Shown: positions 1-9,264 of the stretch, piece after piece
Layout: the number at the start of each line of letters is the position of its first letter
Numbering within the stretch: the first letter of the stretch is position 1
Source of the DNA: AP-15 sp963814805
Lineage (GTDB): Bacteria > Pseudomonadota > Alphaproteobacteria > ATCC43930 > CGMCC-115725
Direction of reading: 5' to 3'
DNA: 64,000 nt
NCBI GenBank assembly: GCA_963814805.1
Contig: CAWFER010000001.1
Coordinates: forward strand, 124,001 to 188,000
Made by a program: the position numbers and the translations under genes
The notes under the pieces: model-generated
Database searches by the model: none
Seen by the model: only the letters and a program-made list of their open reading frames with translations
Told to the model about the DNA's origin: nothing

Positions 1-29
1 CGGCGGTGGAGGCGGGGCGCGGCGCCGCA

Positions 30-497
30 TCATTCTCGTCGCCGACCGGGAGAGGCGCCGAGCGGCGGGATCTTGGTCTCCTGCTGGCGGGCGCGTTGGC
101 GCAGGTTCTCCAGATGTGCGGCGAAGCGGCCGGGCTCCCAAATCTGAAAGCTCTTGCCGAGGCCGACAAAGGCGGCGCTGTCGGTGATGAACGCATGTTC
201 GGCCAGATCCGGCGGCAGGACGATGCGTCCCTCGGGGTCGAAGGGCAGCCGCTGCGAAGAGGCGAACATCAACGCCGCCAGATTTTCGTGCTCGTCGGAG
301 AATTCCTCGAGAGTTTCGAGGCGCGCGCTCAGCTCCTCCATCCGGTCGATGCCGTTGCCGTCGATCGCCCGATATCTGTATGACGGAAACGCAACGATGC
401 CGGCAAAGCGCTGGTCTGCCAGGGAGGCGCGAAAGGTCGCCGGCACAGAAACTCGCCCCTTGCGGTCGACCTTGTTCACGTAAGTGGACAGAAACAT
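30..497 (-). CDS. mraZ: Transcriptional regulator MraZ
   Basis: MraZ is the DNA-binding first-gene product of the division and cell wall (dcw) cluster and represses its own promoter. The protein starts MFLSTYVNKVDRKGRVSVP, the classic first half of the duplicated AbrB/MraZ fold, and the second copy contains FDPEGRIVLPPDL. The frame stays open nine codons further upstream (to 524), but the family always begins at MFLST, so I place the start at 497. The C-terminal tail is Arg/Gln rich. The rest of the dcw cluster (rsmH, ftsL) would lie beyond the left edge. Five spaced GGG boxes lie about 90 bases upstream and fit autoregulation. Confidence 0.95.
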   Translation of the reverse strand: MFLSTYVNKVDRKGRVSVPATFRASLADQRFAGIVAFPSYRYRAIDGNGIDRMEELSARLETLEEFSDEHENLAALMFASSQRLPFDPEGRIVLPPDLAEHAFITDSAAFVGLGKSFQIWEPGRFAAHLENLRQRARQQETKIPPLGASPGRRRE

Positions 498-588
498 GCC
501 ACTTCTTCCCCCAACGCTCCCCACGGACGCTCGGCAAGGGGCGCCCGATAAATGCCGCCGAAGTTCCCCCCATCAGCTGCACCCGTTC

Positions 589-633
589 GTGGGTAGGCAT
601 GGGATATCATGGGGAATTATGGGCGTCAATGGG
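589..633 (-). promoter_or_regulatory. mraZ operator: five MraZ boxes over a promoter
   Basis: Five copies of (A/G)TGGG lie at 589-593, 599-603, 609-613, 619-623 and 629-633, an exact 10-bp period. MraZ is known to bind TGGG-type direct repeats with 5-nt spacers. On the minus (mraZ coding) strand a promoter-like pair, TTGACG (624-629) and TATCCC (601-606) with a 17-bp spacer, lies inside the array, so bound MraZ would block it. The GGG boxes are on the plus strand, opposite to mraZ transcription. Confidence 0.75.
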
Positions 634-1222
634 TTTTTGCAATGAAACTTCTGATTTTGTACCTAGTGTCTTGGCTCCTAGCTCGCCACTGCATGTAGTC
701 GTCAGATCGGGATGGGCGCCTCGGCAGAGAAACTCTCTCGCCATGTTGTCTCCGCAGCGCGGATCGGATCGCGCCAGCTCTCGCCTGCCCCGGCGCGGAA
801 ACGGGCGCATTTGCGAGGGGGCAGGGCGATCGGATTGCGCATGGCTCGCACCTGCCGGGACCGAGGATCCGCTGCCGACGGACGATCACGTCGGTGGCGG
901 GGTGTTCCTGGGGGCGGCGCCCGAAAGAAACGGGCGACCCCTAAAGCCGCCCGCTCTGTCCCCCGGGTGTGGCGCGCAGAGCCGGCAATATCGCCCGCTG
1001 AGGCGCCGCCGATCATCGGGCCGCAGCCGCGAGGACCTGCGTCATGACCACACGCTTGCGAGCTTAGCCGCGTCGGATCGGGCGGCAACCGCGCAATCGG
1101 CGATCCACATTGTTTTCCCCAAGAAAGCGCTGTTATCCCCGGTCGGTCCGCCGAACTGCCCACTTCCGAAGCAGCTGGCGCCGCCATGGCGGCGGCGATT
1201 GCGCGATCGGGCGAAAAAGCGC
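634..1222. other. Intergenic stretch without a recognised gene
   Basis: About 590 bases between the MraZ boxes and the 3' end of rnpB. Open frames exist on both strands, but none has a recognisable product, a good ribosome site or natural codon use, and they look like GC-rich chance ORFs. A run of five T on the minus strand (1214-1218) just after the rnpB 3' end may belong to its termination. Confidence 0.5.
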
Positions 1223-1664
1223 GGCGCCAGACGGCGCGTAAGCCGGGTTCTGTACCGCTCCCGGCTCCCTCGCGGGTTTCGGGTGCGGTGACGGCCATTC
1301 CTCTGGGACGCCCGTTGCCGGACGTCTCGTGCGACCGACCCGAGCGGCGGCGCGAAGGTCCGCCCGGCGCCGCCGGATCGCTCCCCGGAGGGATCGACCC
1401 GCGATGCCTGCCGCTCCTACTTGGTCTTGCTCCCGGTGGGGTTTTCCATGCCGCCGCCGTCGCCGGCGGCGCGGTGCGCTCTTACCGCACCGTTTCACCC
1501 TTGCCGCCCGCCCGGCAGGCCGGAACGGGCTCGGCGGTGTCCTTTCTGTGGCACTATCCCTGGGGTCGCCCCCGCCGGGGGTTACCCGGCACCGTTCCTC
1601 CGTGGAGCCCGGACTTTCCTCTCCCCGCCGAGGGCGGAGAGCGGCCGTCCGGCCGTCTGGCGCC
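1223..1664 (-). ncRNA. rnpB: RNase P RNA (bacterial type A)
   Basis: This is the catalytic RNA of ribonuclease P, which removes 5' leaders from pre-tRNAs. On the minus strand the universally conserved 5' core GAGGAAAGTCCGGGCTCCAC is present (about 1601-1622), and the matching 3' core ACAGAACCCGGCTTA lies at about 1241-1256. The ends are set by a perfect 13-bp P1 helix: GGCGCCAGACGGC at 1652-1664 (read on minus) pairs with GCCGTCTGGCGCC at 1223-1235. The length of about 440 nt fits a type A RNA. Its position next to mraZ is common in alphaproteobacteria. Exact mature ends are estimated. Confidence 0.93.
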
Positions 1665-1739
1665 GACCAGATTTGGGCGAGGGCGCGGCTTTGTCAAAGG
1701 CGACGATGGTTTTGCCAATCGTGCTTCTCGACGGACGCC

Positions 1740-2696
1740 TCAAGGGCTCGCGGTAACCCCGACCGAAGCGGCAAATTCCGTTTTGACGTTTCCGGCGAAC
1801 AGCGGGTTGACGAGGCTGGTGGTGTGGCCGGCGGTTGCGTCGACCGCGGTCGGGCAGGCCATATAAGGCGAGATGAATGTGTTGTGCGCGGCGTTGCGGG
1901 CATTGATCTCTAGGCAGGTCGGGGCGACTTCGAGGTCCATCGCATCGATCGTGTTGGCAAAGCTGTAGCCGTTCTCGATCAGCAGCGCCGCCCCGCCTCT
2001 GCCGGCGGCCGAGCCGGCCCCGCTGAGCCGGGAAATTTGCGTTTGCTCGAGCGCGATCCCGGCGGCACCACCGGCAGAATCGGCGACGGCGAAGATCTCG
2101 GAATTCAGCACGTAATTCAGCTGCAACCCGCCCGCCCGCGCGCCAGTGCTGGCGTTGTTGACGATCAGATGATCGATCTTCAGCGAATTCTGCGCGTCCG
2201 AGAAATCACCGCTGCCGATGACGACGGCATAGCCGTCGGTGTGGGCGTTGACGAACAGTGTGCCCTGCTCATTGAAATAAAAGCAGCCTTTCGGCGAAAT
2301 CGGGGTTCCGCCGGAACACACGATTTCGAGCACCGGTTGCGAGGATATTGTGCGGCCATCGAGGATCGCGCCCATCGAGATCAGACGAAAACCGGTATCC
2401 GAGCGGGTGCGGTAGTCGATGACGAGCGGACGGGTCAATTTGAAGGTGCCGTGCGGAAGCAACAAGGGCTGATCGGCGGCGAGCGCCGCAGCCAGCGCCC
2501 GCTCGATCGCGGCGGTATCATCGGCACTGCCGTTCCCGGTGGCCCCGTAGCAGCGTACATCGATCCAGGTTGTGGCGGCGGTGCAGGCAGACGGGCTGAT
2601 CGGCGTCGGACTGGCCGCGCGGGCCTCGCTCGACGGCGATTCCACCATTCCGAACAAAACAAGAACAACATAAGCGACAATCTGCCGGTGGCCCAT
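1740..2696 (-). CDS. Secreted pectate-lyase-like beta-helix protein, paralogue of a prophage fibre protein
   Basis: A 318-residue protein with a Sec signal peptide (cleavage likely after ARA, near residue 27) followed by a right-handed beta-helix fold of the Pectate_lyase_3 type: WIDVRCYGATGNGSADDTAA near residue 44 is the typical opening strand-turn. No catalytic residues can be assigned. The ribosome site AGAGGGG precedes the ATG. It is strikingly similar to the first 310 residues of the prophage gene at 47939: both have WIDVRC, GCFYF-E-G, KIDHLIVNNAST, SAGGAAG-A-EQTQ and DLEV-PTCL. It lacks the four C-terminal repeats of that protein. It sits alone between rnpB and a transporter. It may be a relic or a domesticated copy of a phage adhesin. 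Confidence 0.8.
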   Translation of the reverse strand: MGHRQIVAYVVLVLFGMVESPSSEARAASPTPISPSACTAATTWIDVRCYGATGNGSADDTAAIERALAAALAADQPLLLPHGTFKLTRPLVIDYRTRSDTGFRLISMGAILDGRTISSQPVLEIVCSGGTPISPKGCFYFNEQGTLFVNAHTDGYAVVIGSGDFSDAQNSLKIDHLIVNNASTGARAGGLQLNYVLNSEIFAVADSAGGAAGIALEQTQISRLSGAGSAAGRGGAALLIENGYSFANTIDAMDLEVAPTCLEINARNAAHNTFISPYMACPTAVDATAGHTTSLVNPLFAGNVKTEFAASVGVTASP

Positions 2697-2920
2697 GAGC
2701 GTCCCCTCTTTTTGCGAGATCCCGCCCGACGCAAGCGCCCGAGCGGCAGTTTAACGAATGTTCATCCTATGCTGGGTTATAACCCGGGCGTTCATGGTTT
2801 GTCTTCAAAAATCTCGCTATCATGGTGAAAATTTTTCCATACTCCTGAAAACGAGTATTTTGGGACGATCGGAGGAGGGCTTAATCCGATTTTCAGGAGA
2901 GCGAGCGCCCTTTTCGCGGA

Positions 2921-3850
2921 TCAACGCTGTTTCAGCGTGTTGAGAAGGGCGTGCGAGAGGATACCGGAGAGAATAAGCCCGGCGCCGATCGCCCGCCCTG
3001 CCGTCAATCTCTCGCCCAAAACGAGCACGCCGCTCAGGATCACGGTCACGAGCTCGCAATTGGCGATGATTGCATAGCTGGCGGCGCCAAGCCGCGGCAC
3101 GCTGAAGGAAAAGAGGGTGACGGTCAGCGCCCCCGGGCCCAAGGCAATCAGCAAAACCAGCAGCCAGGTGTCCGCCGCCGCCGGGATATCGAGGCCGAGA
3201 TAGAGGCTCGCGCCGGCAAAGCTCGCGGCGAGCCCGAGATAAAGGAAGGCGGCGCCGATCAGCGGCGGGTGCGGCCGCATCAGCACCGAATTGGCGGCGA
3301 GATAGAGCGCGTAGATCACCGGCGACGGCAGGATCCAGGCGAGCCCGCGCGGGTCGATGCCGCCACCGTGCAGCCCCGGCAGCGCAACGAGCCCGGCGCC
3401 TAAGAGGATCATCGCGACGCACAACGCCGCCCGCAAGCGGATCGGCCGCTTGAAGATCAGCCGGTCGAGCAGCAGGGTCAGCGCCGGGTAGGTATAAAAT
3501 AAGAGGATCGCGATGCTGGTGTCGATTGTATGCAGGCTCTCCCAGAAACACAGGGTCTGTCCGGCCCCGAGCGTCGCCCCGACCAAGCTGATCCGCCATG
3601 CGCCGCCGCGCAGCGCCGCCCGGAAACCGTGCCGCGCCGCCGCCGCCGCGGTCAGCGGGACCAGCGCCAAGCCATAGCGCCACACCAGCATCGAGGGGGC
3701 GCTGATCCCGGCCTTGTAAAGCTGCAGGGCGATCAGCGGCATGAAGCCGACCATCACGCTGCCGGTCACCGCAGCTAGCGCCGCCCGCCACTGGAGTGCG
3801 GGCCTTAGGCTGACTACGGTAATTTCCGTTGGGGAGCCCGAAGCGGTCAT
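2921..3850 (-). CDS. DMT-superfamily (EamA) transporter
   Basis: An inner-membrane permease of 309 residues with about ten hydrophobic helices in two homologous halves, the layout of EamA/RhaT-type drug/metabolite transporters. Family-typical elements include the helix around FYTYPALTLLLDRLIF at the end of the first half and GERLTAGRAIGAGLILSG near the C-terminus. The substrate cannot be deduced; relatives export amino acids, purines or other metabolites. The C-terminus ends a few residues after the last helix, as usual. An amidohydrolase gene lies upstream on the same strand about 200 bases away, so the two may share a transcript. Confidence 0.85.
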   Translation of the reverse strand: MTASGSPTEITVVSLRPALQWRAALAAVTGSVMVGFMPLIALQLYKAGISAPSMLVWRYGLALVPLTAAAAARHGFRAALRGGAWRISLVGATLGAGQTLCFWESLHTIDTSIAILLFYTYPALTLLLDRLIFKRPIRLRAALCVAMILLGAGLVALPGLHGGGIDPRGLAWILPSPVIYALYLAANSVLMRPHPPLIGAAFLYLGLAASFAGASLYLGLDIPAAADTWLLVLLIALGPGALTVTLFSFSVPRLGAASYAIIANCELVTVILSGVLVLGERLTAGRAIGAGLILSGILSHALLNTLKQR

Positions 3851-4056
3851 CGACCCGGTGGGCGTCGGCTCAACCGCGAGCGTCCATCGCCGATGTCAGG
3901 GTCGCGGTTGCGGCTCGCCGCCGCCTTTCCGAGCCGGCCTTCGATAACAACTTTCGCTGCCGGGCCGACGCGCATTCGCCGCGTCCCGCACCTCAGTCGC
4001 CGGTTCACCGGCGTCTTTCGCGGCGAGGATCTGCCTCATTCCCCCGGCCGCTCGAA

Positions 4057-5187
4057 CTACACGCGCCCATCCTTGATCGTCAGCTGGGCGAGCAGGCGGC
4101 GCCTGGCGGCGACAGTGTTGCCGTCGCTGTCGCGCAACGGGAAATTGCCGTCGCGCAATTCGAAGACGGCGATGTCGGCGTTGGCGCCCGGAAGCAACGT
4201 CCCGACCGTGCCCTCATAGCCGAGGATCTTGGCCGGCGCCGCGGTCGTGCGGCCGACGACATCGTCGAGCGACATGCCGAAATGCAGCAATTTCGACATC
4301 GTCGTCGGCAGATCCCATACCGGCCCCTGGGTGGCGCTGGTGAAGGTCAGGTCGGTCGAGATCGTGTCGGGCAGAAAGCCCTGATCGAGCGCCTTTTCGA
4401 TCATCGGGAAGCTGAAATGGTTTCGGCCGTGGGCGCAGTCGAAGATGATGCCGTGGCGCTGCGCCTCGACGACTTCCTTCAGCACCAGTTGCTTCTCCTG
4501 CCCCATGATGCCGTGGGCGCGGCCGTGATAGCAGTGGGTGACGATGTCGCCGGGCTTCATGTGGGCGAGCAATTCGGGCAACGGGATAGGCGAATCGGTG
4601 ATGTGCATCATCATTGGCACGCCGCCGGCCATGTCGGCGGTCCGGCGCGCCAGCTTGACCGGCTCGGTCGAGTATTCCCAGACGAGGCCCGGCCCGTAGC
4701 GCAGCTTGACGCCGATCGCGAGGTCCGGGTTTTCGCTGATGGTGCGGGCGCAGCCCTCGGGGTCGGCATAGGGGAAATGCGCCAGCTCGCCGCCGCGCGA
4801 CGTGCCGACGATGCCGATCGCCGACAGATTGACAAAGGCGCGGGTGCGGGTGCGCACCTCGCGGTCGATCACCTGGCGCAGCCCGGCAAAGGTCGCCGAC
4901 CCGGTGCTGCCGGCGTCGCACAAGGTGGTGACCCCGCTCGCCCGGCAGAACCGGTCGGCGTCGCCGGCCATGTCGTGGGCGTTGCCGAAAATATGGGCGT
5001 GGATGTCGACCAGCCCCGGCGTCACCAGCCGGCCCTTGGCGCTGATCGTACGGCGCGCCTCGGAAGCCGGCAAAGACGGGGCCACCGCGACGATCTTGCC
5101 GCCGGCGATGCCAACATCCATGACGCCGCGCAACCTGGCGGCCGGATCGAGCACCTCGCCTCCCGCAAGCAGAAGATCGTATTTCAT
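4057..5187 (-). CDS. Amidohydrolase/deacetylase family metallohydrolase
   Basis: A 376-residue TIM-barrel metal-dependent hydrolase related to dihydroorotases and to bacterial deacetylases of the amidohydrolase superfamily. Visible ligands: the HxH motif in VDIHAHIF after strand 1, a Lys in AIGVKLRYG that would be the carboxylated bridging lysine, His in MMHITDSP and VTHCYHG, and Asp in STDLTFTS. The N- and C-terminal beta-sandwich segments are present (LLAGGEVLDPAA; VFELRDG near the end). The frame is open to 5304, but the first 39 residues do not match the family, so I start at MKYDLLLAGG (5187). The substrate is unknown; it is probably a cyclic amide or N-acyl compound. The MFS gene at 5348 is divergently transcribed. 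Confidence 0.85.
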   Translation of the reverse strand: MKYDLLLAGGEVLDPAARLRGVMDVGIAGGKIVAVAPSLPASEARRTISAKGRLVTPGLVDIHAHIFGNAHDMAGDADRFCRASGVTTLCDAGSTGSATFAGLRQVIDREVRTRTRAFVNLSAIGIVGTSRGGELAHFPYADPEGCARTISENPDLAIGVKLRYGPGLVWEYSTEPVKLARRTADMAGGVPMMMHITDSPIPLPELLAHMKPGDIVTHCYHGRAHGIMGQEKQLVLKEVVEAQRHGIIFDCAHGRNHFSFPMIEKALDQGFLPDTISTDLTFTSATQGPVWDLPTTMSKLLHFGMSLDDVVGRTTAAPAKILGYEGTVGTLLPGANADIAVFELRDGNFPLRDSDGNTVAARRRLLAQLTIKDGRV

Positions 5188-5347
5188 CGCCGGCCCTTTC
5201 GATTCCACGGATGCGGCATGGTCCGCCATTGGCGCGGTGCTGGCAACCCCAACCCGGCGCCGCTGTGCAAGCCAGCGTCGCGACGCGCGCAGCCCCTCGT
5301 GCATTGTCCTGGTGCGCCCGGCCGCCCTAAACTTGGGCCTTTGCCCA

Positions 5348-6865
5348 ATGCGGAGGCATGGTTTGGATCAAGCCCTTGCTCAGCAGCACCGGCCCACGGT
5401 GGTCGTCCCGCGCCGCGGCATGGTGCTGGTGGCGGCGCTGATCGCGACCTTCATGGCCGCGGTCGAAAGCACCATCATCGCCACCGCGATGCCGACGATC
5501 GTCGGCGATCTCGGCGGGTTTCGGCTGTTCAGCTGGGTGTTCGCCGCCTATCTCCTGACGATGGCGGTGTCGGTGCCGATCTATGGCCGGCTCGCCGACA
5601 TCTACGGGCGCAAGCGGATCTTTTTTGTCGGCACCGGCATCTTTCTGGTCGGCACCACGCTGTGCGGCTTTGCCCGCACGATGGTCATCCTGGTAATCTT
5701 CCGCGCCATACAGGGGATCGGCGCCGGCGCCATCCAGCCAATCGCCAGCACCGTCATCGGCGACATCTACACCCCGGCCGAGCGCGCCCGGGTGCAGGGC
5801 TATCTGTCGAGCGTGTTCGGGGTGTCGGCGATCATCGGCCCGGCGCTCGGCGCCTTTATCGTTACGCACATGCATTGGGCGCTGGTGTTCTGGATCAACC
5901 TGCCGATCGGCGCGATCGCGATTGCAATGTTCGCTCTTTATCTGCCCGAGCAGGTCGAGCGGCGCCAGCATCGCATCGATTATCTCGGCGCCGTCCTGCT
6001 GATCGTCGGGGTCGGCGCGCCAATGCTGGCCCTGGTCCAGGCGCGCACTCTCGGCGGCGGCGACATCGCCTCGCTGATCGGGCTCGGCGTGGCGACCTTG
6101 CTCGCTCTCTTCTTGCACGAGGCCCGCGCGCCCGAGCCGATGGTGCCGTTCCGGCTGTGGCGCAACCGGGTCATCGCGCTGTCCAACTTCGGCATCTTCG
6201 GCACCGGCTCGACGATGATGGCGGTCAGCGCCTTTCTGCCGACCTATGTGCAGGGGGTGATGGGACGCAGCCCAGCGATCGCCGGGCTGGTGCTCGGCTG
6301 CATGTCGGTGAGCTGGATGTTCGCCTCGTTCGCCGCCGGCCGGCTGATGATCCGCACCTCCTACCGCCTGGCCGCAGCCCTCGGCGGCGTGGCGCTGGCG
6401 ATCGGCGCCGCGATGCTGAGCCAGATGCAGCCATCGAGCGGCATCGTCTGGGCGGCGGCCGGCTCGTTGGTCATGGGCGTCGGCATGGGCGCCTGCAACA
6501 CCGCCTTTCTGGTGTCGATCCAGGCGAGCGTGGGCTGGAGCGAGCGCGGTGTGGCCACCGGCGCCAACATGTTCATGCGCATCATCGGCCAGTCCTTTGG
6601 CGCGGCACTCGGCGGTGCGATCCTCAATTTCGGCGTTTTCCGTCGCGTCCCCGATGCGGCGGACGCGGTCAATCGGCTGCTCGAGCCCGCACTGCGCCGC
6701 AGTCTCGGCGCTGCCGAGATAACCCGGCTGACCGACGCGGTCGCCGCCTCCTTGCACGAAGTTTATCTGATCGCAACCCTGCTCGCGGTTCTGACCTTTG
6801 TCGCCGCGCTGGGCTTTCCGGCGCATTTGAGCCCGGTCCGTCCGGCGGCGCCGGCCGCGCGTTGA
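5348..6865 (+). CDS. MFS transporter, DHA2 (14-helix) drug exporter family
   Basis: An inner-membrane proton-driven exporter of about 505 residues. The family signature is clear: TFMAAVESTIIATAMPTI in helix 1 (motif D1), GRLADIYGRKR in the helix 2-3 loop (motif A), and ARVQGYLSSVFGVSAIIGPA in helix 5 (motif C). The hydrophobic profile gives about 14 helices. Start choice: an ATG at 5348 is in frame, but GGAGG at 5352-5356 is ideally spaced for a TTG at 5363, which may be the true start. Substrates of such EmrB-like pumps cannot be read from sequence. It is divergent from the amidohydrolase and followed 55 bases later by the NHL-repeat gene. Confidence 0.88.
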   Translation: MRRHGLDQALAQQHRPTVVVPRRGMVLVAALIATFMAAVESTIIATAMPTIVGDLGGFRLFSWVFAAYLLTMAVSVPIYGRLADIYGRKRIFFVGTGIFLVGTTLCGFARTMVILVIFRAIQGIGAGAIQPIASTVIGDIYTPAERARVQGYLSSVFGVSAIIGPALGAFIVTHMHWALVFWINLPIGAIAIAMFALYLPEQVERRQHRIDYLGAVLLIVGVGAPMLALVQARTLGGGDIASLIGLGVATLLALFLHEARAPEPMVPFRLWRNRVIALSNFGIFGTGSTMMAVSAFLPTYVQGVMGRSPAIAGLVLGCMSVSWMFASFAAGRLMIRTSYRLAAALGGVALAIGAAMLSQMQPSSGIVWAAAGSLVMGVGMGACNTAFLVSIQASVGWSERGVATGANMFMRIIGQSFGAALGGAILNFGVFRRVPDAADAVNRLLEPALRRSLGAAEITRLTDAVAASLHEVYLIATLLAVLTFVAALGFPAHLSPVRPAAPAAR

Positions 6866-6920
6866 GCCCTCGCCGGCTTGCCCTATAATCACGGTAAATC
6901 CTTGGATGGAGGAGAACGCC

Positions 6921-7886
6921 ATGGCGGTCATTCTGGGGACGGACGGCTACCGCTACGAGGTCGTCGACGATTGGGCCAAGCTGCCCGACGGCTGGAAGTG
7001 GGATGCCGACGTCGCCGCGGTCGGGGTCGACCGACACGACAATGTCTATGCCTTCAGCCGCGGCGCGCACCCGATGATGGTGTTCGACCGCAATGGCAAC
7101 TTTCTACGCTCGTGGGGCGAGGGTGTCTTTCTCCGGCCGCACGGCGTCCACATGGCTGCGGACGACACAGTGTTTCTGACCGATGACGGCGACCACACGG
7201 TGCGCAAATGCACACTCGAGGGCCGGGTTCTGTTGACCCTCGGCGTCGCTGGCAAGCCCGCGTCCTATATGAGCGGCGAGCCGTTTCACCGCTGCACCCA
7301 CACCGCGCTATCCCCGCAGGGCGACATCTACGTCTCCGACGGTTACGGAAATTCGCGTGTCCATAAATATTCGCCCGACGGCAAATTGCTGAAATCATGG
7401 GGCGAGCCCGGCACCGACCCCGGCCAGTTCAACATCGCCCACAACGTCTGCTGCGACCCCGACGGCTGGGTCTATGTCGCCGACCGCGAGAATCATCGCG
7501 TCCAGGTGTTCGACGGCAACGGCAAGTACGAGGCGCAGTGGAACAACATGCACCGGCCCTCGGGCCTCTACATGGAGACCGGGACGCGGACGCCGCGCTT
7601 TTACATCGGAGAGATCGGCGGCGGCATGGGGGTCAACTACGATCTGCCGAATATCGGGCCGCGGGTCAGCATCTATTCGCATACGGGCGAGATGCTGGCG
7701 CGGCTCGGGACCCGCCCGGCCGGGCTCGAACCCGGCCAGTTCATGTCGCCGCACGGCCTCGCGGTCAACTTGCGGGGCGACATCTATGTCGGCGAGGTAT
7801 CGTTCACGAATTGGGGCAACCGCTACCGCGGGGAAGGCTTCCCGCCCGGCCTGCGCGCCTTGCAAAAGCTGGTCAAGGTCGATTGA
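6921..7886 (+). CDS. NHL-repeat beta-propeller protein (peptidylamidoglycolate-lyase/SMP-30-like)
   Basis: A 321-residue beta-propeller made of NHL-type blades; each contains a phrase like GDIYVSDGYGNSRVHKYSPD or WVYVADRENHRVQVFDGNG. Relatives include peptidyl-alpha-hydroxyglycine lyases and SMP-30-type lactonases, but no catalytic set can be assigned, so the function is open. No signal peptide is seen, so it is probably cytoplasmic. GGAGGAG lies just before ATGGCGGTC (6921), which sets the start; the upstream ATG at 6906 overlaps that ribosome site. It is in the same direction as the MFS pump and convergent with the Rieske gene, so it may belong to the same catabolic neighbourhood. Confidence 0.8.
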   Translation: MAVILGTDGYRYEVVDDWAKLPDGWKWDADVAAVGVDRHDNVYAFSRGAHPMMVFDRNGNFLRSWGEGVFLRPHGVHMAADDTVFLTDDGDHTVRKCTLEGRVLLTLGVAGKPASYMSGEPFHRCTHTALSPQGDIYVSDGYGNSRVHKYSPDGKLLKSWGEPGTDPGQFNIAHNVCCDPDGWVYVADRENHRVQVFDGNGKYEAQWNNMHRPSGLYMETGTRTPRFYIGEIGGGMGVNYDLPNIGPRVSIYSHTGEMLARLGTRPAGLEPGQFMSPHGLAVNLRGDIYVGEVSFTNWGNRYRGEGFPPGLRALQKLVKVD

Positions 7887-7943
7887 TCCTGATCCGGCTC
7901 GGCGGCTGGCGATAGGGGTGGAGAGAAGCGCGTAGGGTTTCGC

Positions 7944-9257
7944 TCACTCCGCGGCCTGGGCGAGCGGGCGCAGTGCTCCGCGCGTCTGGGCTTCGTAGGC
8001 CTCGCGCCAGCCGATCCCCTCCCTGGCGAGGAAATCGCCGCTGCGCACGTTGACATAGAGGTCGGGGTTGTCGACCCCAGGCGGCACCGCGCCGTCCTTT
8101 TTGAGCGCGCGGGCGGCGCGCAGCAGGCGGCGGCGGGTGCGGGTGATCATCCGATCGCTCGGACCCAGATGCTCGAATTCGTGGTCGGTGATCGCCCCCA
8201 TGCTTTCGGTTACCGCCTGGTCCTGCGCCTGGATGCCGGTGATGCCGGTGTAGATGCCGCCGTTCTTCTGCGCCTCGCGGTCGATCAGCCAGTCGTTGCG
8301 CTCGGCGCCGGCGAGCCGCCAGCGGCCGTACCAGTCGGTGGTGTTCGGCACGAAATCCATGGTCGAGCTTGGAGCCGGGCAAGCACGCGGCTGTTGCTGA
8401 GTGCCGCGCGTGCGGCCGGCAGGCCCTTCCAGGACAGGCTGACGAACATCGTATGGGTGTCGTCCATCGGGACCCAGCCGCGGCTGTTGACCCGGTCGAA
8501 CGCGCCCTGCGGCGTCTGCGTCCAGAACGGAAACAGGAAATTGGCAAAGCGCCAATAGGTCTGGCCCGCCGTGGCCGGGCGGTAGGCGGCGTACATCGTG
8601 CCCCAATCGGTGTCGGCGACGTGATATTCGGGCGCGCGGTTGGCCACCGTCCAGCGGATCAGATTGTCCTCGGGCACATTCGCCGGATCGACCGAGCCCG
8701 CATGCAGAAAGCCGAAATGCGAGGTGTCGATGTCGCCTTCGAGCGCCTGCAGCCAATTGCATTCGCGCTGGGCGAAGGTGATCTGCAATTCGCTTTCGGG
8801 CAGCAGCGAGGCTTCGATCCCGGGCAATGGCGGGGCCTCGGCGCGCTCGCCCATATAGACCCAGACGAGCCCGTTGCGCTCGGCGACCTGGTAGGCCTTG
8901 GCCTTGACCTTTTCCTTGTAGTCCTGATGCGGCGGCGCGTTCGGCATGTCGACGCAGTTGCCCTCCGCGTCGAATTTCCAGCCGTGATAGACGCAGCGGA
9001 TGCCGTTCTCCTCGTTGCGGCCGAGGAACAACGAGGCGCAGCGATGCGGGCAGCGGTGGTCCATGACGCCGACCCGGCCCGAGCTGTCGCGGAACGCGAT
9101 CAGCCGCTCGCCGAGCAGCATCAGCCGCACCGGCGCGCCGTCGCGCTCGCAGTTCCGACGACATCGCCGCCGGCAGCCAATACTGCCGCATCAGCTCGCC
9201 CATCGCCGTGCCGGGGCCGACGCGGACGAGATCCTCGCGGTCTTTGTGCTTGCTCAT
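7944..9257 (-). pseudogene. Rieske ring-hydroxylating oxygenase, large subunit (two frame breaks)
   Basis: This encodes an aromatic-ring dioxygenase or demethylase of the phthalate 4,5-dioxygenase type. The Rieske [2Fe-2S] ligands are visible as CPHRCASLFLG and CVYHGWKF, and a mononuclear iron segment GDIDTSHFGFLH follows. The start MSKHKDRE at 9257 has GAGG ahead of it. Reading must leave the first frame near 9150 (after AMSSEL) and return to it near 8375 (before STMDFVPNTTDW); the 7944 stop is in the original frame, so the two shifts compensate. Either two sequencing indels or a damaged gene. It lies 7 bases after the LigB gene, which suggests one operon for opening an aromatic ring. A separate reductase is not seen. 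Confidence 0.8.
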
Positions 9258-9264
9258 CGCGACC

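Noticed and set aside
1081..1160. DnaA boxes and a replication origin near rnpB
   Set aside because: Two TTATCCCC/TTTTCCCC-like words only; neither matches TTATCCACA well, and there is no AT-rich unwinding region.
3829..6888. A 1019-codon plus-strand open frame
   Set aside because: It is antisense to the amidohydrolase and out of frame with the MFS gene; Arg/Pro/Ala-rich with no motifs. A GC-rich shadow frame.
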